Shown here: in pieces, positions 22,214 to 30,831 of the stretch
Layout of the letters: every line of letters begins with the position of its first letter
How positions within the stretch are numbered: position 1 is the stretch's first letter
NCBI GenBank assembly: GCA_963724625.1
Contig: CAVRVO010000028.1
Coordinates: 8,021-72,020, forward strand
Length of the DNA stretch: 64,000 bases
Direction: 5' to 3'
Source: DATBVX01 sp963724625
GTDB lineage: Bacteria > Pseudomonadota > Gammaproteobacteria > Steroidobacterales > Steroidobacteraceae
Notes under the pieces: model-generated
The model's input: the letters and a program-made list of their open reading frames with translations, nothing else
What the model was told of the DNA's origin: nothing
Database searches by the model: none
Program-made: the position numbers and the translations under genes

Positions 22214-25200
22214 ATGGCGCGAGGATCGATGCTGCGATTGTCACTGGGGTGTTCGCTGCACGCCCGCATCGGGCTGCACCACTCGGCACGCCTCATTCGT
22301 GTCTTCATGCTGCTCGCCGTAGTGGCGATAGCAGCGGCATCGCCAACGCAGGCGCAGACGTTGAACTGGGACGCCAACGGAACGTTGCCCGTGAACGGCA
22401 ACGACACCGTCACACCGGGCAACAATGTCTGGGATACCACCAATCTGCGCTGGCACAACGGTGCCAGTTACCAGGCGTGGAACAATGCCGCGCTGAGCGA
22501 CGCCGTGTTCGCGGGCACAGCCGGGACGGTGACTCTCGGCGTCCCCATCACGGCCCACAACCTGACCTTCAGCAGCAACAACTACGTACTCGGCGGCAGC
22601 ACACTCACGCTGGGTGGCGTGAATCCCACGATCACGGTTAATACGACCACCTCGACCATCAACTCAATCGTCGGTGGCACTTCAGGCCTGATCAAGTCCG
22701 GCACCGGAACCCTGGTACTCTCAGCCGCCAATACGTACAGCGGCGTGACACTGCTTCAGTCCGGCACGCTGTCGCTCACCAACAATGCGGCGCTCGGCGT
22801 CGGGCCGAACATTGCGTCCAACTTTGTGATCGGCAACGGCACGACGCTCAACTTCAACTCCACCACCATCGATCGCAACTTCACTCTGAACGGTGGCATC
22901 GCGCGCATGTCAGCTGCCGCGGCTGGAGTCTATTCCGGCAGCCCGACGCTCACCGCTTCCACAGAGCTGCAACTGATCAGCAGCGGCACCTTCAGCGGAA
23001 ATTTCGCGGACAGCGGTGCGAACGTGTTGAGCCTCAGCAAGACCGTGACTGGGACGTCGATCCTGAGCGGCACCAACACCTATTCCGGAACGACCCTTGT
23101 TTCAGCCGGCATCCTGCGAGTGACGAGCGCCGGCGCGCTCTCCGCCAATAGCAACCTCAACCTGACCGGCGGTGGCGTTCTGGAGTTGGGTGCAGCGGAT
23201 CTCACCCGTTCGCTAGGCACCGGAGCCAACCAGGTTCGATGGACGGGGAACGGTGGCTTTGCGGCATTCGGCGCCACTCGCATCGTCAATCTTGGCGGCG
23301 CCGGCGCAACGCTCATCTGGGCGGGCACGCCGGACTTCGTCGGCGCCGGCCAGACTTTGATCCTCGGCTCCGCCTCTGCCACGGGGATGCTGGATTGGCA
23401 GAATCCGCTCAATCTGAATGGCGCCGCGCGCACCGTGCAGATCAACAACGGCTCAGCCGCCACTGATGTCACCCTGAGTGGCACGCTCAGCAATGGCGGC
23501 GTGACCTACACCGGAACTGGCACCGTGCTCGCAAGCGCAGCGAACACCTACGCGGGCGTGACCAGCCTCAACGGGACGACGGTTCGGGTGAACACGATTG
23601 GTAACGGCGGCAGTGCCGGGGGTCTCGGCGCTGCCAGCAACGCGGCCGGCAACCTGGTGTTCGACAACAATAGTTCGATCCTGACGTACGGCGGCGCCGG
23701 TGAGAGCACCGATCGCAACTTCTCCTTCGGAGCCGCAACGCAGGCGCAGATTGCTGCAAGTGGAACAGGGGCGCTGGTCTGGAATGGCACGGCCGCTGTC
23801 ACCAGCGGCGCGCGAACGCTCGTGCTGCGCGGCACGAACACCGGTAGCAACATCTTCGCGGGAACACTGTCGAACGGCGGCGGAACGCTGTCGCTCACCA
23901 AGAGCGATGCCGGCACTTGGCGCCTGACCGGAACTAATACGTACAGCGGTGTCACGTCGATCACCGGCGGGACGCTCGAAGCGGACACTCTCGCCGCCGG
24001 CGGGCTCGCGAGCAGCATCGGCAGCGGCGGCACGGCCGCAGCGAACCTCGTGATCAACAACAGCGGGTTGCGCTACCTCGGCAATGCCAGCGCCAGCACC
24101 GATCGCAACTTCACCGGCATCGCGACGCCACGCATCGAGTCGAGCGGCACGGGCACCTTGACCTGGAACGGCACGATGGTGACGACCGCGGCGGCTACGC
24201 TGACGCTCGGCGGCACCAATACCGGCAACAATCTCTTCGCGGGCGTGCTCACGGACTTCAACACTGCGGGCGCGGTGCGTACCGGGCTGATCAAGACGGG
24301 TGCGGGCAGCTGGGCTCTCTCCGGCGCGAACACTTACAGTGGCGATACGCGCATCGATGCCGGTCTCCTGAGTCTGAACAGCGCGGCGGCACTTTCAGGT
24401 GGGCTGGCGGGCGATGGCGCGACCCAGGGGAGTCTGCTGGTCTTCAACGGCGGTGTACTGGGGCTTACCGCCGCGAGCGGTGATTTCAATCGCGCCGTCG
24501 GCACCACTCAGTTCGTAGACCAGGTGCGATGGCAAGGTTCTGGCGGTTTCGCCGCGTTCGGTGGCGATCGGGTCGTCAATCTGGGCGGCGCGGGAGCTAC
24601 GGTCGCCTGGACTGCTGGTGGGTTCGTGCCCAACGGCCAATCGCTGATTCTCGGTCTTGCAAATGCGGACAGCACCATCGACTTCCGCAACGGCGTCGAT
24701 TTCGGCGCCGCGACTCGCACCGTTCTCGTCAACGACGGCAGCGCTGCTGTGGATGCGATCCTGAGTGGCGTGCTGTCGAGCACGGGCGGCGGCCTCACCA
24801 AGTCCGGCACGGGCACATTGGTCCTCAGCGCCAACAACACCTATACGGGAACTACGACGATCGGCGCGGGCGTGCTCCAGGTGGGCACGGGCGGAACCAC
24901 GGGCACGCTCGGCGCCGGCAACGTCACCGACAGCGGGCAACTCGTCATCAACCGCAGCGACACCCTCACCCTCGGCCAGACCATCAGCAGCAGCGGAGTC
25001 CTTCGTCAGATCGGCGGCGGCACCACCATCCTCACGGCGAACAACACCTACACCGGCGGCACTGTCATCAGCGCGGGCACCCTGCAACTCGGCAACGGCG
25101 GCACGACCGGCGCGTTGGGCGGGGGCGTAGTGACCAACAACGCAGTCCTCGCGATCAATCGCAGCAACGCCCTCACCGTCTCTTCAGTGATCAACGGGAC

Positions 25201-26074
25201 CGGGAGTCTGCATCAGGATGGTGCCGGCACGACGACGTTAACGGGACTCAACACGTTCACCGGATCGGTGGAGTTGAACGCGGGTGTGCTCGCGGTCGCG
25301 AATCTGCAAAACGGCGGGGTCAACAGCAATCTGGGCGCTTCTGCCAATGCTGCGGCGAACCTGGACTTCGACGGCGGCACCTTGCGCTATACCGGCATCG
25401 CGACCAGCACCGACCGCAATTTCCTCATCGAAGACGGCGGCGCCACGCTTGATGCCAGCGGCAGCGGAATTCTGACCTGGACGGGTGCGCCGTCGTACGA
25501 CGTGGCGAACCAAGCGCGCAGCCTGACCTTGACGGGTACGAGCAACGGCAGCGTGTTTGGCGGCGCGCTCACTGACAACGGTTCGGGTGCGCTCTCGGTG
25601 ACCAAGACCGGCACCAGCCGCTGGATTCTTGCGGGCAACAACACGTATTCCGGTACTACGACGATCTCGGTGGGAACGTTGCAGATTGGCAATGGCGGTA
25701 CCAGCGGTACTTTGGGGAGCGGTGCGGTCATCAACAATGCGACCCTGACTTTCCTGCGCTCCGATGCTCTCAATGTCGCGAGCTTCGATCTCGGGTACCG
25801 GCACGATCAATCAATCGGGAACGGGAACGACACTGTTGAACGGTTCTGCTGCTGCGGCGTTGACCAACGTGAACCTCGGCACGCTGGCGGTCAATGGCGC
25901 TCTGGTGACCCCGACGCTCACGCTTGCGAATACGGCCACACTCGATGTGCGTGGCACCGTCGAAGCGGCTGGCGCGAACCCCACGACGATCACCGGCAGC
26001 GCCGGTGTGAATACCGTGCTCGTCGCGACCGGCGCGACGCTGCGAGCCACCGGCGACCTCGGCAACGGTTCTGA
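22214..26074 (+). CDS. Giant autotransporter adhesin, part 1: signal peptide and PATR repeats
   Basis: A long signal peptide (hydrophobic core LLAVVAIAAASPTQAQ, cleavage about residue 48) is followed by many passenger-associated autotransporter repeats of the form sGtGtLvLsaaNTYsGvT...aGtL. The copies seen include LIKSGTGTLVLSAANTYSG, LTKSGTGTLVLSANNTYTG and VTKTGTSRWILAGNNTYSG. These build a right-handed beta helix on the cell surface. The frame is lost about 25783: removing one T gives ASSISGTGTINQSG and joins part 2, so the last 95 or so residues here are out of frame. It is the first of four pieces of one gene of about 8.5 kb. Confidence 0.88.
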   Translation: MARGSMLRLSLGCSLHARIGLHHSARLIRVFMLLAVVAIAAASPTQAQTLNWDANGTLPVNGNDTVTPGNNVWDTTNLRWHNGASYQAWNNAALSDAVFAGTAGTVTLGVPITAHNLTFSSNNYVLGGSTLTLGGVNPTITVNTTTSTINSIVGGTSGLIKSGTGTLVLSAANTYSGVTLLQSGTLSLTNNAALGVGPNIASNFVIGNGTTLNFNSTTIDRNFTLNGGIARMSAAAAGVYSGSPTLTASTELQLISSGTFSGNFADSGANVLSLSKTVTGTSILSGTNTYSGTTLVSAGILRVTSAGALSANSNLNLTGGGVLELGAADLTRSLGTGANQVRWTGNGGFAAFGATRIVNLGGAGATLIWAGTPDFVGAGQTLILGSASATGMLDWQNPLNLNGAARTVQINNGSAATDVTLSGTLSNGGVTYTGTGTVLASAANTYAGVTSLNGTTVRVNTIGNGGSAGGLGAASNAAGNLVFDNNSSILTYGGAGESTDRNFSFGAATQAQIAASGTGALVWNGTAAVTSGARTLVLRGTNTGSNIFAGTLSNGGGTLSLTKSDAGTWRLTGTNTYSGVTSITGGTLEADTLAAGGLASSIGSGGTAAANLVINNSGLRYLGNASASTDRNFTGIATPRIESSGTGTLTWNGTMVTTAAATLTLGGTNTGNNLFAGVLTDFNTAGAVRTGLIKTGAGSWALSGANTYSGDTRIDAGLLSLNSAAALSGGLAGDGATQGSLLVFNGGVLGLTAASGDFNRAVGTTQFVDQVRWQGSGGFAAFGGDRVVNLGGAGATVAWTAGGFVPNGQSLILGLANADSTIDFRNGVDFGAATRTVLVNDGSAAVDAILSGVLSSTGGGLTKSGTGTLVLSANNTYTGTTTIGAGVLQVGTGGTTGTLGAGNVTDSGQLVINRSDTLTLGQTISSSGVLRQIGGGTTILTANNTYTGGTVISAGTLQLGNGGTTGALGGGVVTNNAVLAINRSNALTVSSVINGTGSLHQDGAGTTTLTGLNTFTGSVELNAGVLAVANLQNGGVNSNLGASANAAANLDFDGGTLRYTGIATSTDRNFLIEDGGATLDASGSGILTWTGAPSYDVANQARSLTLTGTSNGSVFGGALTDNGSGALSVTKTGTSRWILAGNNTYSGTTTISVGTLQIGNGGTSGTLGSGAVINNATLTFLRSDALNVASFDLGYRHDQSIGNGNDTVERFCCCGVDQREPRHAGGQWRSGDPDAHACEYGHTRCAWHRRSGWREPHDDHRQRRCEYRARRDRRDAASHRRPRQRF

Positions 26075-28082
26075 TCTGCTCGACGTCTCGGGAACCGTGA
26101 ACACCGGCGCCGGCACGCTGAGTCTCGGTACCGGCGATGACACGCTCACCATCCACGATGGCACGAATATCGTGGGCACTGTCGCCGGCGGCACTGGCGT
26201 CAATACGTTCAATACGGACATCGCTGGAGTCGCGGGTCTCGGAACCGTCAGTGGCTTTCAGACGCTGCTCAAGACCGGCGTCGGCACGCTCAATATCAAT
26301 GGACCCGCTGCCTCGAGTTTCACTACGGTCAGTGTCGGCGCCGGCACACTGAACATCGCTGCAACGGGCAGTGTCACCGGAGTCGTCACGTCGACGGTGG
26401 CGAGTGGTGCGACGCTCAGTGTCAGCGGCAGTCTGCTCGGTAGCGGTGCGAGCAACACGCTATCGGTGGCCGGCACGGTTTCCGGCACGGGCACGATCGA
26501 TCTCGGGGCCGGCGACGATGTGCTGACGTTGAATGATGGTGTGGCGATCACGGCCGTCATTCGTGGCGGCACGCAGACGACGTCCGACTCGGTGGTATTG
26601 AATAACGCCGCGCCACTCACACTCGACAGCACGGCGATATCGGGCTTCGAGCGGCTCACCAAGCAGAACACCGGCGTGGCGACCTTGACGGGCGTGCACA
26701 GCTACTCGACGGCTGCGAACCTCAATGCGGGCGTCCTGCGCGTGGCGGGCGAGCTCGATACTCCGGGCGTGGCGCTGGGGGATGGCAGCACATTGGAGGT
26801 CCAGGGCATTGTCCAATCCCTTACGGCGACACCGACTGTCCTGAGTGGCAGTGCCGGCGCCAACGCGGTTGTCATCTCTGCCGGGGCGACGCTGCGCGCC
26901 ACCGGCGATCTCGGCGACGGTTCTGATCTGCTCGACGTCGCGGGGACGCTCGATACCGGCGCTGGCACGCTGAGTCTCGGTACCGGCGATGACACGCTCA
27001 CCGATCCACGATGGCACAAATATTGTGGGCACGGTCGCAGGTGGGAGCGGGGTCAACACGTTCAACACCGACATCGCAACCGTCGCCAGTCTTGGCGCGG
27101 CCACGGGCTTTCAGACGCTGCTCAAGACCGGCGTCGGCACGCTCAGTATCAATGGTCCAGCCGTTTCGACGTTCACGGCCGTCACGGTCAATGCGGGCAT
27201 CTTGAACGTCGCGGCCACTGGCGCCGCGAGCGGCGTGAGCACAACCGCGGTTGCGACTGGCGCAAGCCTCAATGTGGATGGCAGCTACCTTGGCAGCACC
27301 GGCAACGACACGATGACCATCGACGGCACCGTCGCCGGCTCGGGGACGATCGATCTTGGGGCCGGAGACGATGTACTGACGTTGAACGATGGCGCCGTGA
27401 TTACTGCAAACACTGGCGGGGGCACACAGACCGCCGCCGACTCCATTGTCCTCAACAATGCCGCTGCACTGACGCTGGGCACTGCGGCGATATCGGGCTT
27501 CGAGCAGCTCACCAAGCAGAACACGGGTGTTGCAACGTTGACTGGTGCGCAAGCCTATGCCGCCGGCGTGGGTATCAGCACAGGGACGTTGTCGGTCGCG
27601 GGCACGCTCGACGCGCCGACCATCGCGCTGGGCGATGCCAGCACACTGGAGGTGCTCGGAACCGTCGAGGCAGCCGGACTCGCACCGGCGATCATCACGG
27701 GGAGCGCCGGCATCAACTCAGTCTTTGTCCACAGTGGCGCCATCCTGCGTGCGTCGGGAGACCTCGCCGCGGGCTCAGACCTGCTCGATGTCGCGGGGAC
27801 GCTCGATACCGGCGCGGGCACGCTGGCGCTGGGAGACGACGACGACACCCTCACCATTCACGATGGCACCAGTATCGTGGGCACGGTCAACGGGGGTGCG
27901 GGCACAAATACTTTCAACGCCGACATCGCCACGGTTGCCGATCTTGGAGCCGCGACCGGGTTTCAGACCCTGCTCAAGACCGGTGTCGGCACGCTGAACA
28001 TCACGGGTCCGGCGAATTCGATCTTCGACACGGTGCTGATCAACGCCGGAGTCCTGCATGTGGGCGCGAGCGCCACGGTTGA
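25764..28082 (+). CDS. Giant autotransporter adhesin, part 2: first tandem 284-residue repeats
   Basis: This frame continues the passenger as INQSGTGTTLLNG and VTPTLTLANTATLDVRGTVE, entering the tandem repeat region. Each repeat has GDLGxGSDLLDVxGT, GTGDDTLTIHDGTNIVG, FQTLLKTGVGTLNINGP and GAGDDVLTLNDG blocks. Meaningful coding runs to about 27002, where an extra G in CTCACCGATCCACG (compare CTCACCATCCACG at the same place in the previous repeat) shifts the frame. The rest of this ORF to 28082 is out of frame. Confidence 0.83.
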   Translation: MLSMSRASISGTGTINQSGTGTTLLNGSAAAALTNVNLGTLAVNGALVTPTLTLANTATLDVRGTVEAAGANPTTITGSAGVNTVLVATGATLRATGDLGNGSDLLDVSGTVNTGAGTLSLGTGDDTLTIHDGTNIVGTVAGGTGVNTFNTDIAGVAGLGTVSGFQTLLKTGVGTLNINGPAASSFTTVSVGAGTLNIAATGSVTGVVTSTVASGATLSVSGSLLGSGASNTLSVAGTVSGTGTIDLGAGDDVLTLNDGVAITAVIRGGTQTTSDSVVLNNAAPLTLDSTAISGFERLTKQNTGVATLTGVHSYSTAANLNAGVLRVAGELDTPGVALGDGSTLEVQGIVQSLTATPTVLSGSAGANAVVISAGATLRATGDLGDGSDLLDVAGTLDTGAGTLSLGTGDDTLTDPRWHKYCGHGRRWERGQHVQHRHRNRRQSWRGHGLSDAAQDRRRHAQYQWSSRFDVHGRHGQCGHLERRGHWRRERREHNRGCDWRKPQCGWQLPWQHRQRHDDHRRHRRRLGDDRSWGRRRCTDVERWRRDYCKHWRGHTDRRRLHCPQQCRCTDAGHCGDIGLRAAHQAEHGCCNVDWCASLCRRRGYQHRDVVGRGHARRADHRAGRCQHTGGARNRRGSRTRTGDHHGERRHQLSLCPQWRHPACVGRPRRGLRPARCRGDARYRRGHAGAGRRRRHPHHSRWHQYRGHGQRGCGHKYFQRRHRHGCRSWSRDRVSDPAQDRCRHAEHHGSGEFDLRHGADQRRSPACGRERHG

Positions 28083-29340
28083 TCCCGTCACGACGGTGGT
28101 CGCCGCCGGCGCAACGCTCCAGGTCGATGGCAGCTACCTCGGCACTGCTGGTGACGACACAATGTCGGTCTCCGGCACGATCTCCGGTGGCGGGACCATC
28201 GACCTCGCTGCCGGCGATGATGAGCTGACCCTCAATGATGGCGCGGTACTGAGCGCAGTGGTCAACGGCGGTGCGCAGGCGGCTGCAGACGTGGTCGTGC
28301 TGAACAACGCCACTGCATTCGCTTTCGATGGTGCGCACACCTCGGGCTTCGAGCTGCTGCGCAAGCAGAACAGCGGTGTCGCTACCCTCACCGGCTCCCA
28401 GTCGTTTGCGGCGGTGAGCGTCGACGCCGGCACGCTTTCGGTCAGCGGCACGCTCAACTCATCCACGCTCACTCTTGCTGACAACAGTGTCGTCGAAGTG
28501 CTCGGCACCCTGCAGGCGACCGGATCCACGCCGACCACGATTACCGGTAGCACTGGCGCCAACACGCTGCGCGTCGGCAGCGGCGCAATCTTGCGCGCGA
28601 TCGGTGACCTCGGGGCAGGCGCCGACCTCGTCGACGTCGCCGGATCGCTCGATACCGCGGCCGGCATACTGACCCTGGGCGACGGCGATGACACGCTCAC
28701 GATCCACGACGGCGCCAGTATCACAGGCATCGTCGCGGGTGGTGCCGGGACCAACACCTTCAACCCGAACATTGCTGCGAGCGCCGCTATCGCTGCCGTG
28801 AACGGCTTTCAGACGCTCCTCAAGACGGGCGCGGGCTCGCTCAACCTCAATGGTCCCGCCGCCTCGACGTTCACGACCGTCACCATCAACGCGGGCACCG
28901 TGAATATTGCTGCGGCGGGCAGCGTCGATGGGGCGAGGACCACTACGATCGCGGCCGGTGCAACACTCAACGTGGATGGGAGTTACCTGGGAAGCGGTGG
29001 TGCAGACACTCTGTCCGTGGCGGGCACGATCTCGGGGGCTGGCACGATCGACCTCGGCGACGGCGACGATGTCCTGACGCTGAGTGATGGTGCGCTTCTC
29101 ACTGCGGCCGTCAATGGCGGAACGCACTCCGCCGGCGACACTATCGCGATCAACAATGCGAGCGCGTTCACGCTCGATGCCAATCGCACCACGGGCTTCG
29201 AAACTCTGAACAAGCAAGGCGCGGGGACTCTCACGCTCGCCGGACTGCCAACCTTCACGAACGGCATCAACATCACCGGCGGCACGCTCGCCAGTGGCGG
29301 AACTCTTACTTCCGGCCTGGTCAATATCGCGGCTGCGGGC
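25930..29340 (+). repeat. Four tandem repeats of about 850 bases in the autotransporter
   Basis: The block encoding LLDV(S/A)GT recurs at 26076, 26928, 27781 and 28627, giving spacings of 852, 853 and 846 bases (284, 284 plus one inserted base, and 282 codons). Within each unit the two motifs GDDTLTIHDG and GDDVLTLNDG recur, suggesting an older half-length duplication. Repeats are similar but not identical, so they are not a very recent expansion. Confidence 0.85.
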
Positions 29341-29838
29341 ACCCTTTCGAGCAGTGGTGTGATCGTCGGTGACCTCACCAACGCAGGCGTGCTCAATATG
29401 GGCGGCACGCCGTTCAGCAGCCTGACGATTCGCGGTGACTACATCGGTGCGGACGGGCGACTGGACATGCGTGTCGCGCTGGGAGATGAATCCTCGCCAA
29501 CCGATCGGCTCACAATCGACGGCGGAAGTGCGTCGGGAACGACGCGCGTGCGCGTCGTCAACCAGAACGGACTGGGCGCTCGTACGAGCGGCAGTGGAAT
29601 TCAGTTGATCGCAGCCACCAATGGCGCGACTACCACGACCGACGCCTTTGCGCTGGATGGTCCAGTGATGGCTGGGGCCTACAGCTACGATCTCTTTCAT
29701 GGCATTGCGGGAGACACAGATCCGCAGGGCTGGTACCTGCGCTCGCTCCAGCTGGTGCGGGATGTGGCGTCGGTCTCGACTACGATCGTGCCCGCTTGCG
29801 CATCTCTACGGACTTTCCGTGATCGGGACTTTGCATGA
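26989..29838 (+). CDS. Giant autotransporter adhesin, part 3: later repeats and linker
   Basis: In-frame coding begins at IHDGTNIVGTVAGGSG. It covers the rest of repeat 2, repeats 3 and 4 and a post-repeat passenger end with GGTLASGGTLTSGLVNIAAA and the linker TFTNGINITGG, then SLTIRGDYIGADGRLDMRVA. That last segment is the conserved junction found before the barrel in PATR autotransporters. The frame is lost near 29790 at a CCC run: one C fewer gives VPLAHLYGLSVIGTL and joins the barrel-bearing frame. Confidence 0.85.
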   Translation: MTRSPIHDGTNIVGTVAGGSGVNTFNTDIATVASLGAATGFQTLLKTGVGTLSINGPAVSTFTAVTVNAGILNVAATGAASGVSTTAVATGASLNVDGSYLGSTGNDTMTIDGTVAGSGTIDLGAGDDVLTLNDGAVITANTGGGTQTAADSIVLNNAAALTLGTAAISGFEQLTKQNTGVATLTGAQAYAAGVGISTGTLSVAGTLDAPTIALGDASTLEVLGTVEAAGLAPAIITGSAGINSVFVHSGAILRASGDLAAGSDLLDVAGTLDTGAGTLALGDDDDTLTIHDGTSIVGTVNGGAGTNTFNADIATVADLGAATGFQTLLKTGVGTLNITGPANSIFDTVLINAGVLHVGASATVDPVTTVVAAGATLQVDGSYLGTAGDDTMSVSGTISGGGTIDLAAGDDELTLNDGAVLSAVVNGGAQAAADVVVLNNATAFAFDGAHTSGFELLRKQNSGVATLTGSQSFAAVSVDAGTLSVSGTLNSSTLTLADNSVVEVLGTLQATGSTPTTITGSTGANTLRVGSGAILRAIGDLGAGADLVDVAGSLDTAAGILTLGDGDDTLTIHDGASITGIVAGGAGTNTFNPNIAASAAIAAVNGFQTLLKTGAGSLNLNGPAASTFTTVTINAGTVNIAAAGSVDGARTTTIAAGATLNVDGSYLGSGGADTLSVAGTISGAGTIDLGDGDDVLTLSDGALLTAAVNGGTHSAGDTIAINNASAFTLDANRTTGFETLNKQGAGTLTLAGLPTFTNGINITGGTLASGGTLTSGLVNIAAAGTLSSSGVIVGDLTNAGVLNMGGTPFSSLTIRGDYIGADGRLDMRVALGDESSPTDRLTIDGGSASGTTRVRVVNQNGLGARTSGSGIQLIAATNGATTTTDAFALDGPVMAGAYSYDLFHGIAGDTDPQGWYLRSLQLVRDVASVSTTIVPACASLRTFRDRDFA

Positions 29839-30721
29839 GCGGGAAGGCGCTGATGTGGGCGCGACCTGCAGCGGCAATACGCCACGTTGTCAGTGGGGAC
29901 GCGTGCTGTATCGCTCAGGCAGCCACGAAGGCGGCGGCACGGCGGCCAATGGCGCAAACTTCGACTATGACGTGACGGGAATGCAGATCGGTACGGATGT
30001 CTATGAGAGCGTCGACGAGGAACGAACGAGTCGTGCGGGGCTGTATCTCAGCATGGGACCCACCAATGGCTATGTGGATCGCGATGACGGTACTCGTGCA
30101 GGCAATGGTCAATCGCTCGCATCCACCATAGGCGCATACTGGACACGCCGCGATCCCGCCTGGTACGTCGATTCAACCCTGCTGGGAACATACTTCAGCC
30201 GGATCGATCTCGAGCCTCGCGACGACGAAGCCGCCGAGACCGACGGCTGGGGAGTCGCCGCATCGATCGAGGCCGGGCGCAACCTCAGGCTCGGGACGGA
30301 ATGGAATCTGCAACCTCAAGCGCAGGTCATTGCCCAGCACCTGGACCAGTCAGACGCAAGAACCTCCGGAACGACGATTGGCTTCAGCGGTACCGACACG
30401 GTCGTGGCTCGTGCCGGCCTGGAGTTGGGCGTGTCTCGCCCCCGCGGCAAGGACGACTCGCGCTACTTCAGCGCCTGGCTGCGCGCGAATTACTGGAGTG
30501 AGTTGTCAGGAAGCGCTGAGACAACGCTGACAGCACCGTCTGCGCCCTCGACCGTATTCCGCACAGACTTCGATGAGGATTGGGTCGAGCTGTCAGCCGG
30601 TGTCGCCGCGCAGGTCAACGAGCACACCAGCGTGCATGCGAGCGTGACAACGAATCACGGTGTGAATGGTAGCGACAGCCAGGCCGTTAATGCGAGTCTC
30701 GGCCTGCGGGTTCAGTGGTAA
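29699..30721 (+). CDS. Giant autotransporter adhesin, part 4: translocator barrel
   Basis: From about 29792 the frame encodes LAHLYGLSVIGTLHEREG, the linker helix, and then the autotransporter beta domain: GTAANGANFDYDVTGMQIGT, RAGLYLSMGPTNGYV, ASTIGAYWTRRDPAWYVDST, WNLQPQAQVIAQHLDQSDAR and a last strand ending in LGLRVQW. The terminal aromatic residue is the usual signal for BAM-mediated insertion. The barrel would export and anchor the repeat-rich passenger. The ORF's first 30 residues are out of frame. Confidence 0.87.
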   Translation: MALRETQIRRAGTCARSSWCGMWRRSRLRSCPLAHLYGLSVIGTLHEREGADVGATCSGNTPRCQWGRVLYRSGSHEGGGTAANGANFDYDVTGMQIGTDVYESVDEERTSRAGLYLSMGPTNGYVDRDDGTRAGNGQSLASTIGAYWTRRDPAWYVDSTLLGTYFSRIDLEPRDDEAAETDGWGVAASIEAGRNLRLGTEWNLQPQAQVIAQHLDQSDARTSGTTIGFSGTDTVVARAGLELGVSRPRGKDDSRYFSAWLRANYWSELSGSAETTLTAPSAPSTVFRTDFDEDWVELSAGVAAQVNEHTSVHASVTTNHGVNGSDSQAVNASLGLRVQW

Positions 30722-30831
30722 CTCTCTACTTCCTCCCAATATCGGGCTTGGGAACAAAGTCCTTGCGCCCGCGGGCCTGCATAGGCATAAGCCTGCGCAA
30801 TGAAGGCGAGTAATCTGCAACCGATGTACGC

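Noticed and set aside
25930..29340. Regularly spaced repeats resembling an array
   Set aside because: Units are about 850 bases, protein-coding and in frame, so not CRISPR.
28459..29700. 413-codon minus-strand frame, and similar long ones at 24395-25087 and 26460-27104
   Set aside because: They are antisense to the repetitive autotransporter; the repeat's low stop content explains their length.
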